From: a virus
Length of the DNA: 44,555 nt
Virus record (IMG/VR): IMGVR_UViG_3300030451_002132
Location: 1 to 44,555 of that record
Direction: 5' to 3' (one strand)
The notes below the pieces were generated by a model. It searched no databases and was not told the DNA's origin. It worked only from the letters and a program-made list of their open reading frames with translations. Positions within the stretch are counted from its first letter, which is position 1. Each line of letters begins with the position of its first letter. The translations under genes and the position numbers were made by a program. Below, in pieces: positions 33,101-40,891 of the stretch.

Positions 33101-35991
33101 AAGGAGTTTTACAAGCTGATTTAAAAAATGAATTAAAAAATACTATTGTTGTAAATGGCGAAGTATTTCAATACGGAGAAGCAAGAATAGGTGATGTAAA
33201 TAAAAATAAACTTATTAATCCAGACAGAATTACATTAATTAAAAGAAATGAAACAATAAAAGATGATTTAATTTCTTTAAGTGGAAACAAACCATTTGCT
33301 TTATTGCATAGAGAACTTAAACAATTAAGAAAACAAGAATTAAATACATTAGAAAAAACTTTAGAATTATTTGAAAAATTTAAAAAAGACAATAATTTAA
33401 AAGATTATGACATTGCAATGAGCGCAGAAAGAAATCCTCATACAAAACCAAGTAGTGTTATGGTAGTTGCGTTAAAAGGATTTACTAAAAATGGTAATGA
33501 CGTAATATTAAATCACGCTGATTTAAAAAGAGCCGCTGAAGGAGATTTTGATATAGATACTGCTAACGTATATTGGGAAATGCCTACAGAAGTAGTTCGA
33601 GGATATGCTAGGGGTAGAGGTAAAGTTCAAGATTCTAATGTTATAGGCATAGAAACTAACGATGCTGCTTCATATTTTGGTGTAGAGCTTAGAAACCAAG
33701 GTAGTATGTTTGAGTTCTCAAGACGTGCTAAAGAAGCAGAAAAACTTAGAGGTCCTTTGATGAATATGCAAGGGGTACTACAACATTTAGAAAGTCATAG
33801 CAGCATGAGAAGTACTTATGAAAATAGTTCAGGAGTAGCTGAAAAACTAGTTATACGAGTTGGTCAAAATACTTATGTAACATTAAAAAGCGATTTAACA
33901 AAAACGCATCAATTAATTGCAGATTATGTTCAAGCTACATTAGACTCTAACAGCGGTTATGATATGAATAAAATAACATACGACAATACTGTTAAAGAAA
34001 TATTGTTTGGTGAAAATGGTGCATTTGAATTGAAAAAAATGAGCGATACAATTAATCCAGACACTGGTAATAAATATTTAAGAAGAGTTGTAAAATCTAA
34101 AGAAGGGGATAAAGTAGAATATGTAGATTTAATAAACAATTTAGAAGCTCAAACAGTTGTTATGAAAATTATAGACCCTTATAGAAGATTGTTAAATTTA
34201 AGTACAGCTATATATGAAGGTGGAGAAGCACGAAGCGTAGGTTTAAGAGAGTTAAGTGCTGGTGTAAAAAATTATGAATATGAAATGAAGAATGCTGAAT
34301 TTGAAGCAATACAATATCTTCAAAAAGAAAAGAATTTCTTTATAAAACGTGAAGAAAACATATTTAATGGTTGGAATATGAACGCAAGACCTTCCCAGCA
34401 AACAGGACCTAATCAAGTTATTTATGATAAACTCTTAAGAAAATTATCTAAAATAAAAGAATTAAGTTTAAATGAAAAAAGCGAAGGACAATTAGATAAA
34501 TTTGGTCAAGAAATTAATGATATGACTAATATAGAAAGACTTGGAGAAAAAATATTTGTAGAACAATCTTCTGAAGGATTTACTAAATTAAATGATTTTG
34601 TAAAAAATCAAGCAGAAGCTGCTGAATCTCTTAATGCTATAGATAAAAAAATAGACGAATTGTATGCAGCTAGAAGACTTGCTACAAACAAATCTGATAG
34701 AGACTATTTTGATAGAAAAATAAAAGAATTAAGCAATAAAGATGGAACAGGACTTAAACAAAAAATACAAAAAAAATTATCTCAAGAATTTACTAAAGAA
34801 AAAAATGGAAAATTTCAGGGAGAAATTGCCAAAAAAATGTTAAAAAGATGGGAAGAAAAAATTACTGAAGAAATGTTAGCAAAAAAACCAGCAAACGAAA
34901 GATTTTTAACTGATAAAGATGTTAAACAAATTCAACAAATGGCAAAACAAAGATTAATAAAAAATGGTATTATTATAGAAGGAGCTCCTAAATCAGAAGT
35001 TATTCATGCTTTAACTTTACAAAATATGTTTTCAACTTATGCTATAGATTTTAAATCAGTAGGTTTAAATAAAATAAAATCTAAAGAACTTGATAAACAA
35101 GTAGAATTAATAAGAGATGAATTTAATAAAGCAGTAGATACTATGGTTAAAAATAAAGAAGGACATACTTGGGATAATTTATATAATCATACGACTGATA
35201 GAATTGCAAAAGTTATAGATATGAATGCTAGTGGAAAAGAACGTTTTGCAGTAGAACAAATTTTTATGGCAAAACTTATGTCTCCTAGAGCTGATATTAC
35301 AAAATTAATTAGTTATAAAGGAAATCTATATCCAGCTCCTCAATCTAAAAGAATGGATACTTTCGTTAAACTTGGTTTAAGCTATTATGCAAAACGATAT
35401 AAAAATGAACCGTTGATACTAAACGAAATTTATAGTAGATTAATAAGGTTTCATAAACAAGCTGATTATAAACTTAGAGGATTGGAAGCAGAAGGATTAC
35501 CAGAAGGACCTTTAGCTAGACAAGAATTTTATCTTGAGCCATTAACATACAATGGTATGAAGAAAGATATGTTATTAGAAGTATTTAGAGGAGATTTTCA
35601 AGCTAGTTTAGCTGGTCAAACAGATTTTAAACATTCAAGATTAAATGCTTATGAACAACTACATAAAGCTTTTGGAAGTGGTTTAATAAGAGATATTATG
35701 ACAGATGGTACATTATTTACTTTACCAGATAGAGCAGTCATTGAAGCTGGAGCACACACAAGAGATATATCATTTGGGGGAGTTGCAGAATTTCAAAAAG
35801 CTATGGACCAAGGAATGAGGTCTGTTAAATTTGACAAAGATGGTGAAACGTATATAAGTACAGACGGAGGCGTTTTAAGAGTTACAGATAGTGCAAAAAT
35901 AGAAAATATTGGAACTACGAATAAAAAACCAAAAAATGTTGTACAAGATAAAGAACAAAAAAGAATTGATGAACTATTGGAGTGTTTTTAA
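27151..35991 (+). CDS. Giant virion protein, candidate two-barrel RNA polymerase
   Basis: 2946 residues, one of the largest ORFs expected in a genome of this type. Gly/Ala-rich hydrophobic segments at 118-134 and 497-511 suit a membrane-interacting ejected protein. Two blocks match the catalytic core of double-psi beta-barrel RNA polymerases. Block 1 (about 1746-1822): N-G-I-S-F-V-T-D, then V-K-P with K1775, K1790, and F-T-S-A-T-K-K (1814-1820). Block 2: S-A-E-R-N-P (R2094, P2096), then G-D-F-D-I-D at 2131-2136 with D2132/D2134/D2136. These are the positions where QDE-1/YonO and crAss-like phage virion RNA polymerases have R-x-P and DxDxD. I infer a virion RNA polymerase injected with DNA; alternatively it is a large ejection protein only. 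The stop overlaps the next ATG. Confidence 0.7.
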   Translation: MPDLKTILDAQSNLLDLNPEEKVQQRIAGNTVQTQTNRPPSVTGTIQPRKREPLKPTEDRNLLQNIGKGLWDFGEEFVQQGIDTALLGMPSAGTFTGGNPWFGLSYDTDIDSFAGKAGQAIGGAAGFLVPFMGTSKFITSPLSRVVADATMNAGGKTMQKKALKAIKDASGKKGAVTYADDAIDSVKESKNLSELFDETIATPFAQSMRGFNKLNPEQKTTFASKIEKGAGEFIKELAETKGIVLSDDAVKSITKEVGEIWMQAGGRPINSLQGLIHRAMGQGKYTGFYSHMFEEGVIFAAVESGMHAVEVNAGNEEAHFGTVAKDAFLLGHAFGLVRFIPGGVEGGMGMNPITKTGRERIAALIRGERAYAKKYNVNDATDRESIAAMYQSYMNIPKTPFKYPGRDLRDEPMEEIMTTIGERMGAGNLTMNGERILNPSPSRILRILQDGTEAEQKAAAKHMQEVLQEIMRTGQSKYRREFLKTMGDDVLKSSFRMAAGGVVMTGPGVLMDDNIPFEEKMLHFAMGAFLMKKGKVLNYREKLPGGELGAYKKHSLMREFPKDLNKIGDFYKTLGVEIVNKDGNIDPLWLKTYLETTKFEKESGGEQQLSFSNPDAIQGLIDLAQSGRPIGKGEIYNHFITGAKKPLKPHKKESPIDKENSFVNERGERQVIIERKVDEAIYESFTRKLNSVLSDKQRFKEWSELSPAEKQMWKDGMDKLEMPTTELQFGQQKLERLFVKANIDSVTNTMEALRNRANEAAEALTIDGKNDLTPLPIELADGSMALEYKKIDIRNADLTAEQAYAIRQYNHLIELLANNGRDRVANANADLYLNTKATNIQGFEKFLNAIDEGLKDMNGVRISENGKRVGLDLIPKDSNGEINWETQDYKTNFSDPWLYRLLSLNKMETLIDYTATHLLKYMDVSNAKYGNSSLGNQLRKIFMDDNGFYVATGIKITNSDGSVNVKETQTARLLLETIKLSGATRSEVKKNEVSRSVDEFNELKKRLLGEGFDIYQEKLAINDFDLTKLIRQRTLEYKLANGEMLVDGKPVKITMAEVQKIQEGIDNGLINDNLTFTPIADVLFESLNIKGFQKIFKNIGKEVEILTYEDAFKIIEADTSLSKDKKAQLISLLKQFQKDNPMESVLGIFSDVKFINDTFMSLVRTKENPNGVLHLGDKEFTMMDDANIRLFKEKLYLMKNQAHSEQVNQFIFKLGELANIESKHNKRLVNTLIAELQYSQNPLSIYAIAREYGFYKEETKSFKEKLPESDADKIIEAIRDRTLRDWSQDDKFLQEDAQRYLESGEKAEKNKSDVKPLRMQELINTYGIEGVWKLSPTSEKTQTQYLQDIWRDSYLNKEGKDGQINWAKNATDFVTDLSNSIAKASEGKKKVEEILPAVQKWFNASIEQRDHVIVRLNYGAPQNSSLSKGVHQNNLAFERIEMLQTDNKQKAKVIFLDGSINVEGLPKTSTELMSEIKSMFFGGKVQTLPENLASNPLIESSINLNGKSFFVYRLGNTDASFLIRNSPQNINAIVNNYGKYLKELVDAGIIKQKFMDNILNNSGNASIRYNETTKRYEPVNEQFGGKDIGNERIHEIMNDYILGGIFQKTYWESNMRDAKDKEVGDLVKRLPLIANTNAVKYDANKILSVSEVLDKNNIKIDNKAEVVKTLQQLAKGELKEVVYADETIDGTGSVSERFDVLKIIGKEYDTLIERAKEVEGETSDLVMQLKAEKQNLLETAEASSVNGISFVTDNLFAATSYLGGEPNWKEAGGVKPIIVKNVNGHIFAQKTAFLRNSEMKEYFKNNEDVAMVSFTSATKKIGNNLDNIKIIDGQKFEAHLVGAESIGVDFLRPITPESINIVSVKSNKAQASLARNNTVHLRGRELDAYYDAIHKQSIDKIFQDIADLKDPYATHQRSALYKMLMNDRKTQASGDYNYAESQSGIETLWAELGGEPSMFPRSWENMIKSKYIDKEIAKKINGGQGVLQADLKNELKNTIVVNGEVFQYGEARIGDVNKNKLINPDRITLIKRNETIKDDLISLSGNKPFALLHRELKQLRKQELNTLEKTLELFEKFKKDNNLKDYDIAMSAERNPHTKPSSVMVVALKGFTKNGNDVILNHADLKRAAEGDFDIDTANVYWEMPTEVVRGYARGRGKVQDSNVIGIETNDAASYFGVELRNQGSMFEFSRRAKEAEKLRGPLMNMQGVLQHLESHSSMRSTYENSSGVAEKLVIRVGQNTYVTLKSDLTKTHQLIADYVQATLDSNSGYDMNKITYDNTVKEILFGENGAFELKKMSDTINPDTGNKYLRRVVKSKEGDKVEYVDLINNLEAQTVVMKIIDPYRRLLNLSTAIYEGGEARSVGLRELSAGVKNYEYEMKNAEFEAIQYLQKEKNFFIKREENIFNGWNMNARPSQQTGPNQVIYDKLLRKLSKIKELSLNEKSEGQLDKFGQEINDMTNIERLGEKIFVEQSSEGFTKLNDFVKNQAEAAESLNAIDKKIDELYAARRLATNKSDRDYFDRKIKELSNKDGTGLKQKIQKKLSQEFTKEKNGKFQGEIAKKMLKRWEEKITEEMLAKKPANERFLTDKDVKQIQQMAKQRLIKNGIIIEGAPKSEVIHALTLQNMFSTYAIDFKSVGLNKIKSKELDKQVELIRDEFNKAVDTMVKNKEGHTWDNLYNHTTDRIAKVIDMNASGKERFAVEQIFMAKLMSPRADITKLISYKGNLYPAPQSKRMDTFVKLGLSYYAKRYKNEPLILNEIYSRLIRFHKQADYKLRGLEAEGLPEGPLARQEFYLEPLTYNGMKKDMLLEVFRGDFQASLAGQTDFKHSRLNAYEQLHKAFGSGLIRDIMTDGTLFTLPDRAVIEAGAHTRDISFGGVAEFQKAMDQGMRSVKFDKDGETYISTDGGVLRVTDSAKIENIGTTNKKPKNVVQDKEQKRIDELLECF

Positions 35992-38837
35992 TGGCTAAAA
36001 AATCATGCGCACCTTTAACAATAGGACAAAAACATCGTATGAAAGCGTTGTTAGAAATGTCTGCTGATTTTGGTAAAAACGAAAGTGTACAACAATTAGG
36101 CGAATATGGCGATGTTCTTTGGCAAAATATTAAAAGAAAAGTTATTGGAGATAATTTGCCTTCAGATGGATTGCCAAGTGTTGAGCAATTAAGTATGATT
36201 AAATCTACTTACAAAAGAGAATTAAAAAATATGACCAAAGATAGAAAAGGTTTTGGTGAGTGGTTTTATTTGCCTTCAGAAATATATAAAGACGTAGGAT
36301 TTGTAAAAAATTGGTTTAATAGTGTCCAACAATCACACGCTGTTAAAAAAGGTAATGATTCTCAATCTAAAATTATGATGCAAAACATATATGATGCACT
36401 TAAAGCAGCAGCTATAGATAAAGGTTTTATGGAAAATTTTGATAAACCAGGAACTATAAAAGGAGCTTTTCAATCAAACATACATAAAAGAATAGCACAG
36501 CATTACATGGAATATAGAAAACTTTTAAAAGAAAGTAAAAGTAGAGCTTATGAATATTATAAAAACACTATTGAAAAATTTTTAACAGAAGGAGAAGGGG
36601 TTGTTTTAAAAGAATTTCACGAATTAGTCACTATGTCTCCTAATCAATATAAACGAGCTGTTAAAGGTAAACAATATGGCTATTTAGCAAAAGCGGCAAT
36701 TGAATGGAAAAAATTAGATAAATTTGCTATGGATTTAAATTTAGCTGGATTAAAAAATTATTACAATGCTTTAAGATATAATCATTCGGTGTTAAAAAAT
36801 TATGACGGATACAATACAGTATTAAGACAAATAGATTCTATGTATAAACAATTAAAAAAACATAGAGACCAAGGTAGTGCATATTTTCCTGTATTAACAT
36901 TTGATATATTACCTACTTTAGCAGAAGTTTCTGGGAATCTGTTTAATTCAGGACAAAAATCAGGAAAAAGTTGGAAAGAAGGAGTAGATGCTGTTAATAA
37001 ATTGCAAGATATTTTAGATAAAAATGTATATGTTAGTAGAAATCTTAAAGATGGTTCTATAGAATCTAAAGAAATAGAATACAATGTTATTCCTATTATG
37101 GATAATTACATTAAAACAGCAACAAGATTTAATTATGTTAGTTATAATAATGCTAAATATATACAAGCTACAAAAAATTTATGGAAAAGTTTTAGTAGTG
37201 ATTCTAAAAACTCTCCTACAGCTTTAGATAAAAAATTAGAGTTTTATGAAAGTTACATGTCAGATACTCACGGATTAATTACAGGAGAAGCTTATCGAGG
37301 TAGTGAAGCTCAAAGAAATTTTGCAAGAGCTTTAACTTCATATCAATTCTTAAGCAAACTTGGTTTAAACGTTAGAAGTGCAGCTAGAAATTCTTCGCAA
37401 AGTTTGTTAAACTATGTTTATTTTGGAGGTAAGGGTATAAGTGATTATTATCAATGGAAAGGTAATCCAGATAACAAAGTGAGAGTAGAACAAGGATTGG
37501 CAAATAACGGTACTTTATTTGGAGAAATTCGTGAAATTTATATGGATGGTTTACAACAAAATGTAAAAAATGCTGATGGTACATATTCTCAAAAATTCGA
37601 TTTAACTTTTGGAGATAAAATAGCTGAAGGTTTAAATATAGCTGCTGAAAAATCTGGGTTTATGATGCAATGGGTTGAAAATAAGATTAATCGTAGATAT
37701 ACTTTTGAATTAGGATATTCAGAAAAATGGAAAGCAGATGATAGAATTGAGCCTCAATTAAGACAAAGATTTGAAAAAAAACTTGCTAGAGATTTAAAAA
37801 ATGAAGGCAAAGGAGAAACAGTAGAACAATTAAAACAAGAAACTGATTCATTGTTTGAAAAAAATGACAGCACTCGTTTTGAAGTAAAGTTTGAACAATA
37901 CAGAAGACAAAGAGCAGAAAGAATGGGTGAAAAAGCTGTTAATATGTTACACTTTGATTATAGTCCTTTAGCTAAACCTAAAGCTTTAATAACTCCTCTA
38001 GGTTCTGTTCTAGGTCAATTTCAATTTTATGGATTGTCTTTTTTTAATTTGCAAAAAAACATAGCAACAAAAGGTAAAGACGCTATGTTGGCTGGTGCTT
38101 GGAATCATCCACAAGCTTTTAGAATGTATCGTTTAGGATTTTTATATGCTGGAGTAGTTGGATTAGTTTCAGCTTTAACAAATTCTGATGTAGGCAATCT
38201 TGTACAAAATGATACAATTGAAAGAATAAATCAAATTAGAAATTATTCATTTGGAGACGATGAACAATCTGAAAGAGCTTATTTTGGTAAAGGTCCTATT
38301 GCTGGTAATTTAGGTCCTACAGTAGCAGATATGGTTAATTTAGGAAATTTAAGTTTATTATATAATTTAGATGAAGAAGGTTACGCTGCATTGGTTTTAG
38401 GATATGAAGACCATCGTGATAAAAGTCCAAGTGAAAGATTAGAATTGTTAGTAAGAGGACTTAATACTCAAGCAGGTAGAACTATTTATGATACAATACC
38501 TAAATTAAGAAAAGGAGTAAATCCTTTTATTCTTTTACAGTCAGAATTAGGATTGTGGAGTAACAATGAAATTAAAGAAAGAAGAAAATGGCTAGGAGAA
38601 AATGTTCCTGTTTTAGGTAATTTCTTTTTAGATGAAGATATAGTTCGTAACAAACTTTTAAGTGACCCTAAACCTAGAAGTTTAACAAGACAAGAATTTC
38701 AAAAACAAAATTTACAAAGATTTCAAGTTGCACTAGGTTTAAGGGATGAAGTAGAGCCTGTTAAAGACCCATTTGGTCAAGATGAAGCAGTTATAGAATC
38801 TTTAAGACGACTATCAGAAACAGAAGTTAATTTCTAG
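35991..38837 (+). CDS. Large internal virion/ejection protein
   Basis: I start at ATG 35991, overlapping the giant-gene stop (TAATG), rather than the GTG at 35982, giving 948 residues. The first half is helical and Lys/Tyr-rich. A Gly/Leu-rich hydrophobic stretch lies about 60% through (P-L-G-S-V-L-G-Q-F-Q-F-Y-G), and a membrane-like helix F-L-Y-A-G-V-V-G-L-V-S-A-L follows. Then comes Y-F-G-K-G-P-I-A-G-N-L-G-P-T-V-A-D, a motif I associate with large phage ejection or polyvalent proteins. It is the last rightward gene and converges with the leftward block, overlapping it by 11 bases. Confidence 0.55.
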   Translation: MAKKSCAPLTIGQKHRMKALLEMSADFGKNESVQQLGEYGDVLWQNIKRKVIGDNLPSDGLPSVEQLSMIKSTYKRELKNMTKDRKGFGEWFYLPSEIYKDVGFVKNWFNSVQQSHAVKKGNDSQSKIMMQNIYDALKAAAIDKGFMENFDKPGTIKGAFQSNIHKRIAQHYMEYRKLLKESKSRAYEYYKNTIEKFLTEGEGVVLKEFHELVTMSPNQYKRAVKGKQYGYLAKAAIEWKKLDKFAMDLNLAGLKNYYNALRYNHSVLKNYDGYNTVLRQIDSMYKQLKKHRDQGSAYFPVLTFDILPTLAEVSGNLFNSGQKSGKSWKEGVDAVNKLQDILDKNVYVSRNLKDGSIESKEIEYNVIPIMDNYIKTATRFNYVSYNNAKYIQATKNLWKSFSSDSKNSPTALDKKLEFYESYMSDTHGLITGEAYRGSEAQRNFARALTSYQFLSKLGLNVRSAARNSSQSLLNYVYFGGKGISDYYQWKGNPDNKVRVEQGLANNGTLFGEIREIYMDGLQQNVKNADGTYSQKFDLTFGDKIAEGLNIAAEKSGFMMQWVENKINRRYTFELGYSEKWKADDRIEPQLRQRFEKKLARDLKNEGKGETVEQLKQETDSLFEKNDSTRFEVKFEQYRRQRAERMGEKAVNMLHFDYSPLAKPKALITPLGSVLGQFQFYGLSFFNLQKNIATKGKDAMLAGAWNHPQAFRMYRLGFLYAGVVGLVSALTNSDVGNLVQNDTIERINQIRNYSFGDDEQSERAYFGKGPIAGNLGPTVADMVNLGNLSLLYNLDEEGYAALVLGYEDHRDKSPSERLELLVRGLNTQAGRTIYDTIPKLRKGVNPFILLQSELGLWSNNEIKERRKWLGENVPVLGNFFLDEDIVRNKLLSDPKPRSLTRQEFQKQNLQRFQVALGLRDEVEPVKDPFGQDEAVIESLRRLSETEVNF

Positions 38838-39102
38838 TTTTTAAAGCTTCAATTTCAAATAAATAATTTTCTTTAGAAATCCCACCATCATTTAAAGATT
38901 TTTCAGCTTCTAATAATCTTTTCATATCATTTGATAATTGTTTATATACTTTAGGGTTTTCAAAATTTTCTACCATTAAATTATGAGTGTTTTCTTTTAC
39001 AGCTTCTAATTGAGTTCTTAACATTTTATTATTATGTTTTTTTTCTTTAATTAACATATCATTTATTTTTTTAACTTTTTTTATATTTTTTACTTTAAAC
39101 AT
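38827..39102 (-). CDS. Small basic coiled-coil protein
   Basis: I choose ATG at 39102, read leftward, because GGAGGA lies 4 bases upstream and overlaps the RuvC gene's last codons (TAATG). A start at 39135 would run into that gene. The 91-residue product is Lys/Asn-rich (N-terminus M-F-K-V-K-N-I-K-K-V-K-K) with heptads across residues 15-50. It is the last leftward gene and converges with the large virion gene. Function unknown. Confidence 0.65.
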   Translation of the reverse strand: MFKVKNIKKVKKINDMLIKEKKHNNKMLRTQLEAVKENTHNLMVENFENPKVYKQLSNDMKRLLEAEKSLNDGGISKENYLFEIEALKTRN

Positions 39103-39542
39103 TATTCCTCCGTTAATGCGTACATTCCAATGCAAATTGCATCTGCATTTTTTAATGTAACTCTATGATTATTACCTGCCCAATCTTGAGCAACTTTTTT
39201 AAAATATCTTTTTCGTTCTGTATAGTCTTTTGGTATATCTCCTCCAATGAACTGTTGCCATACTTTAGGCAATACATCTACTCTCTGCAATCCTAATGAC
39301 GCTATAATACCCAACCAAACGCCATAGTTTTCTCCAAAAGTAAAAGCACCTCTTTCATAAGGTCTAGCCCACACTCTTTCTATATATACTTTAGGTTTCT
39401 TACGAGCTATAGCGTTTCTTATTACTTTTACCATTTCTTCTGGTTCCCTGGAAGTAGGACAATTGGTAGTGAATTGGAGGTTCGTTGAGTCAAAGAAAGC
39501 AACTGCCCCACTCCATCCAGGGTCTATGGTTATAATTTTCAT
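39102..39542 (-). CDS. RuvC-like Holliday junction resolvase
   Basis: 146 residues with the RNase H-like resolvase pattern: I-T-I-D-P-G-W-S-G-A (D7), V-Y-I-E-R-V (E55) and K-N-A-D-A-I-C-I (D134) provide three acidic metal ligands. Phage resolvases of this size cut branched DNA left by replication and recombination before packaging. It is in the leftward replication operon, immediately downstream of DnaB with an ATGA overlap, and its last codons encode the SD of the following gene. RuvC-family assignment is by motif. Confidence 0.85.
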   Translation of the reverse strand: MKIITIDPGWSGAVAFFDSTNLQFTTNCPTSREPEEMVKVIRNAIARKKPKVYIERVWARPYERGAFTFGENYGVWLGIIASLGLQRVDVLPKVWQQFIGGDIPKDYTERKRYFKKVAQDWAGNNHRVTLKNADAICIGMYALTEE

Positions 39543-40891
39543 TTATTCATCATTCTAATTGCTTCATTTCGGTCAAAGTATACACTACACTTGTCTCCAT
39601 TAAAGCCCATATTATATGAACCTAATTGCCCATATCTAGCTTTCTGACATATCACTTCAATTTCATACTTATCATTGTCTCTATTATCTACCGCATAAGG
39701 ATAGTATACAAAGAACGCCGCTTCAGCAGTTTGTTCAATCACACCACTTTCCGCAAAGTCTGATAACTTTGGTCTAGGGTCTAACCTTCTTTCAATTTCT
39801 CTATTTAATTGTGATACTAATATAGCACTACACTTAATTTTCTTACAAATCCACTTATAGTCAAGCATTATATCTTCTATTTCAAACCTTCTGTCTTTAT
39901 TACCTCCATCTGTACGAATAAGTTGGATATAATCATCAAGGACTACATCTGGTTTTTCCTTGCTTATCTCTTTCATGGCATCTGCAAGTGTTTTACAATC
40001 ATCTAACATAATTAAGTTCTTGTATTTTTCACCAAGAGCTTCTTTCTTTAAATTGATTTGTGTAATCTCTTTGCTAATATCAGATGCTTTTCTAATTCGT
40101 TCATAACTAAACTCTTGAAACTCCATTACTAAAATCTTTTTCATCATTTCAACATTAGTCATCTCACGATTAAATAACATAACTTTCTTACCTTGTTCAA
40201 GTAGTCGTTTAACAATATTAATAATCATAGTAGTTTTACCATGTCCTGGTCTACCACCTACAACTGTAATCTCGCCTCTAGTCATACCACCTGCAGCATT
40301 GTCTAGCTGTTCAATACCAAAAGGTATTAAGTTTGTGCCTTCTTTCAACGCTTCTACTGTATTAGTTAATATATCTTTTGTTTCTACAACTTTACTTGGA
40401 GCAATATCTTTTAAGTCTTGTATAATCTTTTCGTGTTGATGTAAGACTTCTACAATATCATCCGTATTTTGTAAAGTTAAGTTATATAATATCTGGGAAC
40501 TTTTTACCGCTTTACGTTGTATAAACTTATACCAAATGTTTTTAGCGTAAGTTTCAGCGTTCGCAGTAGTAGGAACTCCATCAGCCAATCCAGTTAAATA
40601 ATAAGTAGTTAAAGTATGGTCTTTGACATTATCCTTTAAATCTCCAAATACTGTAACAGTATCTATTGGCACATTATTTTTATACAGCCTATGAAATGAT
40701 TTCCACAACTCTTGATGCTTTGTAGTATAGAAACATTTAGGTTCTTTGATAATTGCTTTAGCTTTTTCAAAGATTTCATCGCCTTCTAGTAAAATACTAC
40801 CTAATAAGGCTATTTCTGCTTCTTCATTCTTAGGCATAGGTTCCAGTCCGTTTGTCTGCTTAAGGTCTTTTTTATCTGTAAGCTCTTTCAT
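39539..40891 (-). CDS. dnaB: DnaB-type replicative helicase
   Basis: 450 residues, the normal length for phage DnaB. The N-terminal domain (about 20-165, E-A-E-I-A-L-L-G-S-I-L-L) and RecA-like domain are both present. The Walker A motif is G-R-P-G-H-G-K-T (213-220), the catalytic Glu is in N-R-E-M-T (E243), Walker B is V-V-L-D-D-Y-I-Q-L (316-324), and the R-P-K-L-S-D-F-A-E-S-G-V-I-E motif follows (from 373). The ring unwinds DNA ahead of the fork. There is no primase domain in this protein and none in the window. Its start overlaps the methyltransferase stop (TAATG). Confidence 0.95.
   Translation of the reverse strand: MKELTDKKDLKQTNGLEPMPKNEEAEIALLGSILLEGDEIFEKAKAIIKEPKCFYTTKHQELWKSFHRLYKNNVPIDTVTVFGDLKDNVKDHTLTTYYLTGLADGVPTTANAETYAKNIWYKFIQRKAVKSSQILYNLTLQNTDDIVEVLHQHEKIIQDLKDIAPSKVVETKDILTNTVEALKEGTNLIPFGIEQLDNAAGGMTRGEITVVGGRPGHGKTTMIINIVKRLLEQGKKVMLFNREMTNVEMMKKILVMEFQEFSYERIRKASDISKEITQINLKKEALGEKYKNLIMLDDCKTLADAMKEISKEKPDVVLDDYIQLIRTDGGNKDRRFEIEDIMLDYKWICKKIKCSAILVSQLNREIERRLDPRPKLSDFAESGVIEQTAEAAFFVYYPYAVDNRDNDKYEIEVICQKARYGQLGSYNMGFNGDKCSVYFDRNEAIRMMNK

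Noticed and set aside
39103-39135. Longer start for the small coiled-coil gene
   Set aside because: It would lie inside the resolvase gene. The ATG at 39102 has a strong GGAGGA just upstream.
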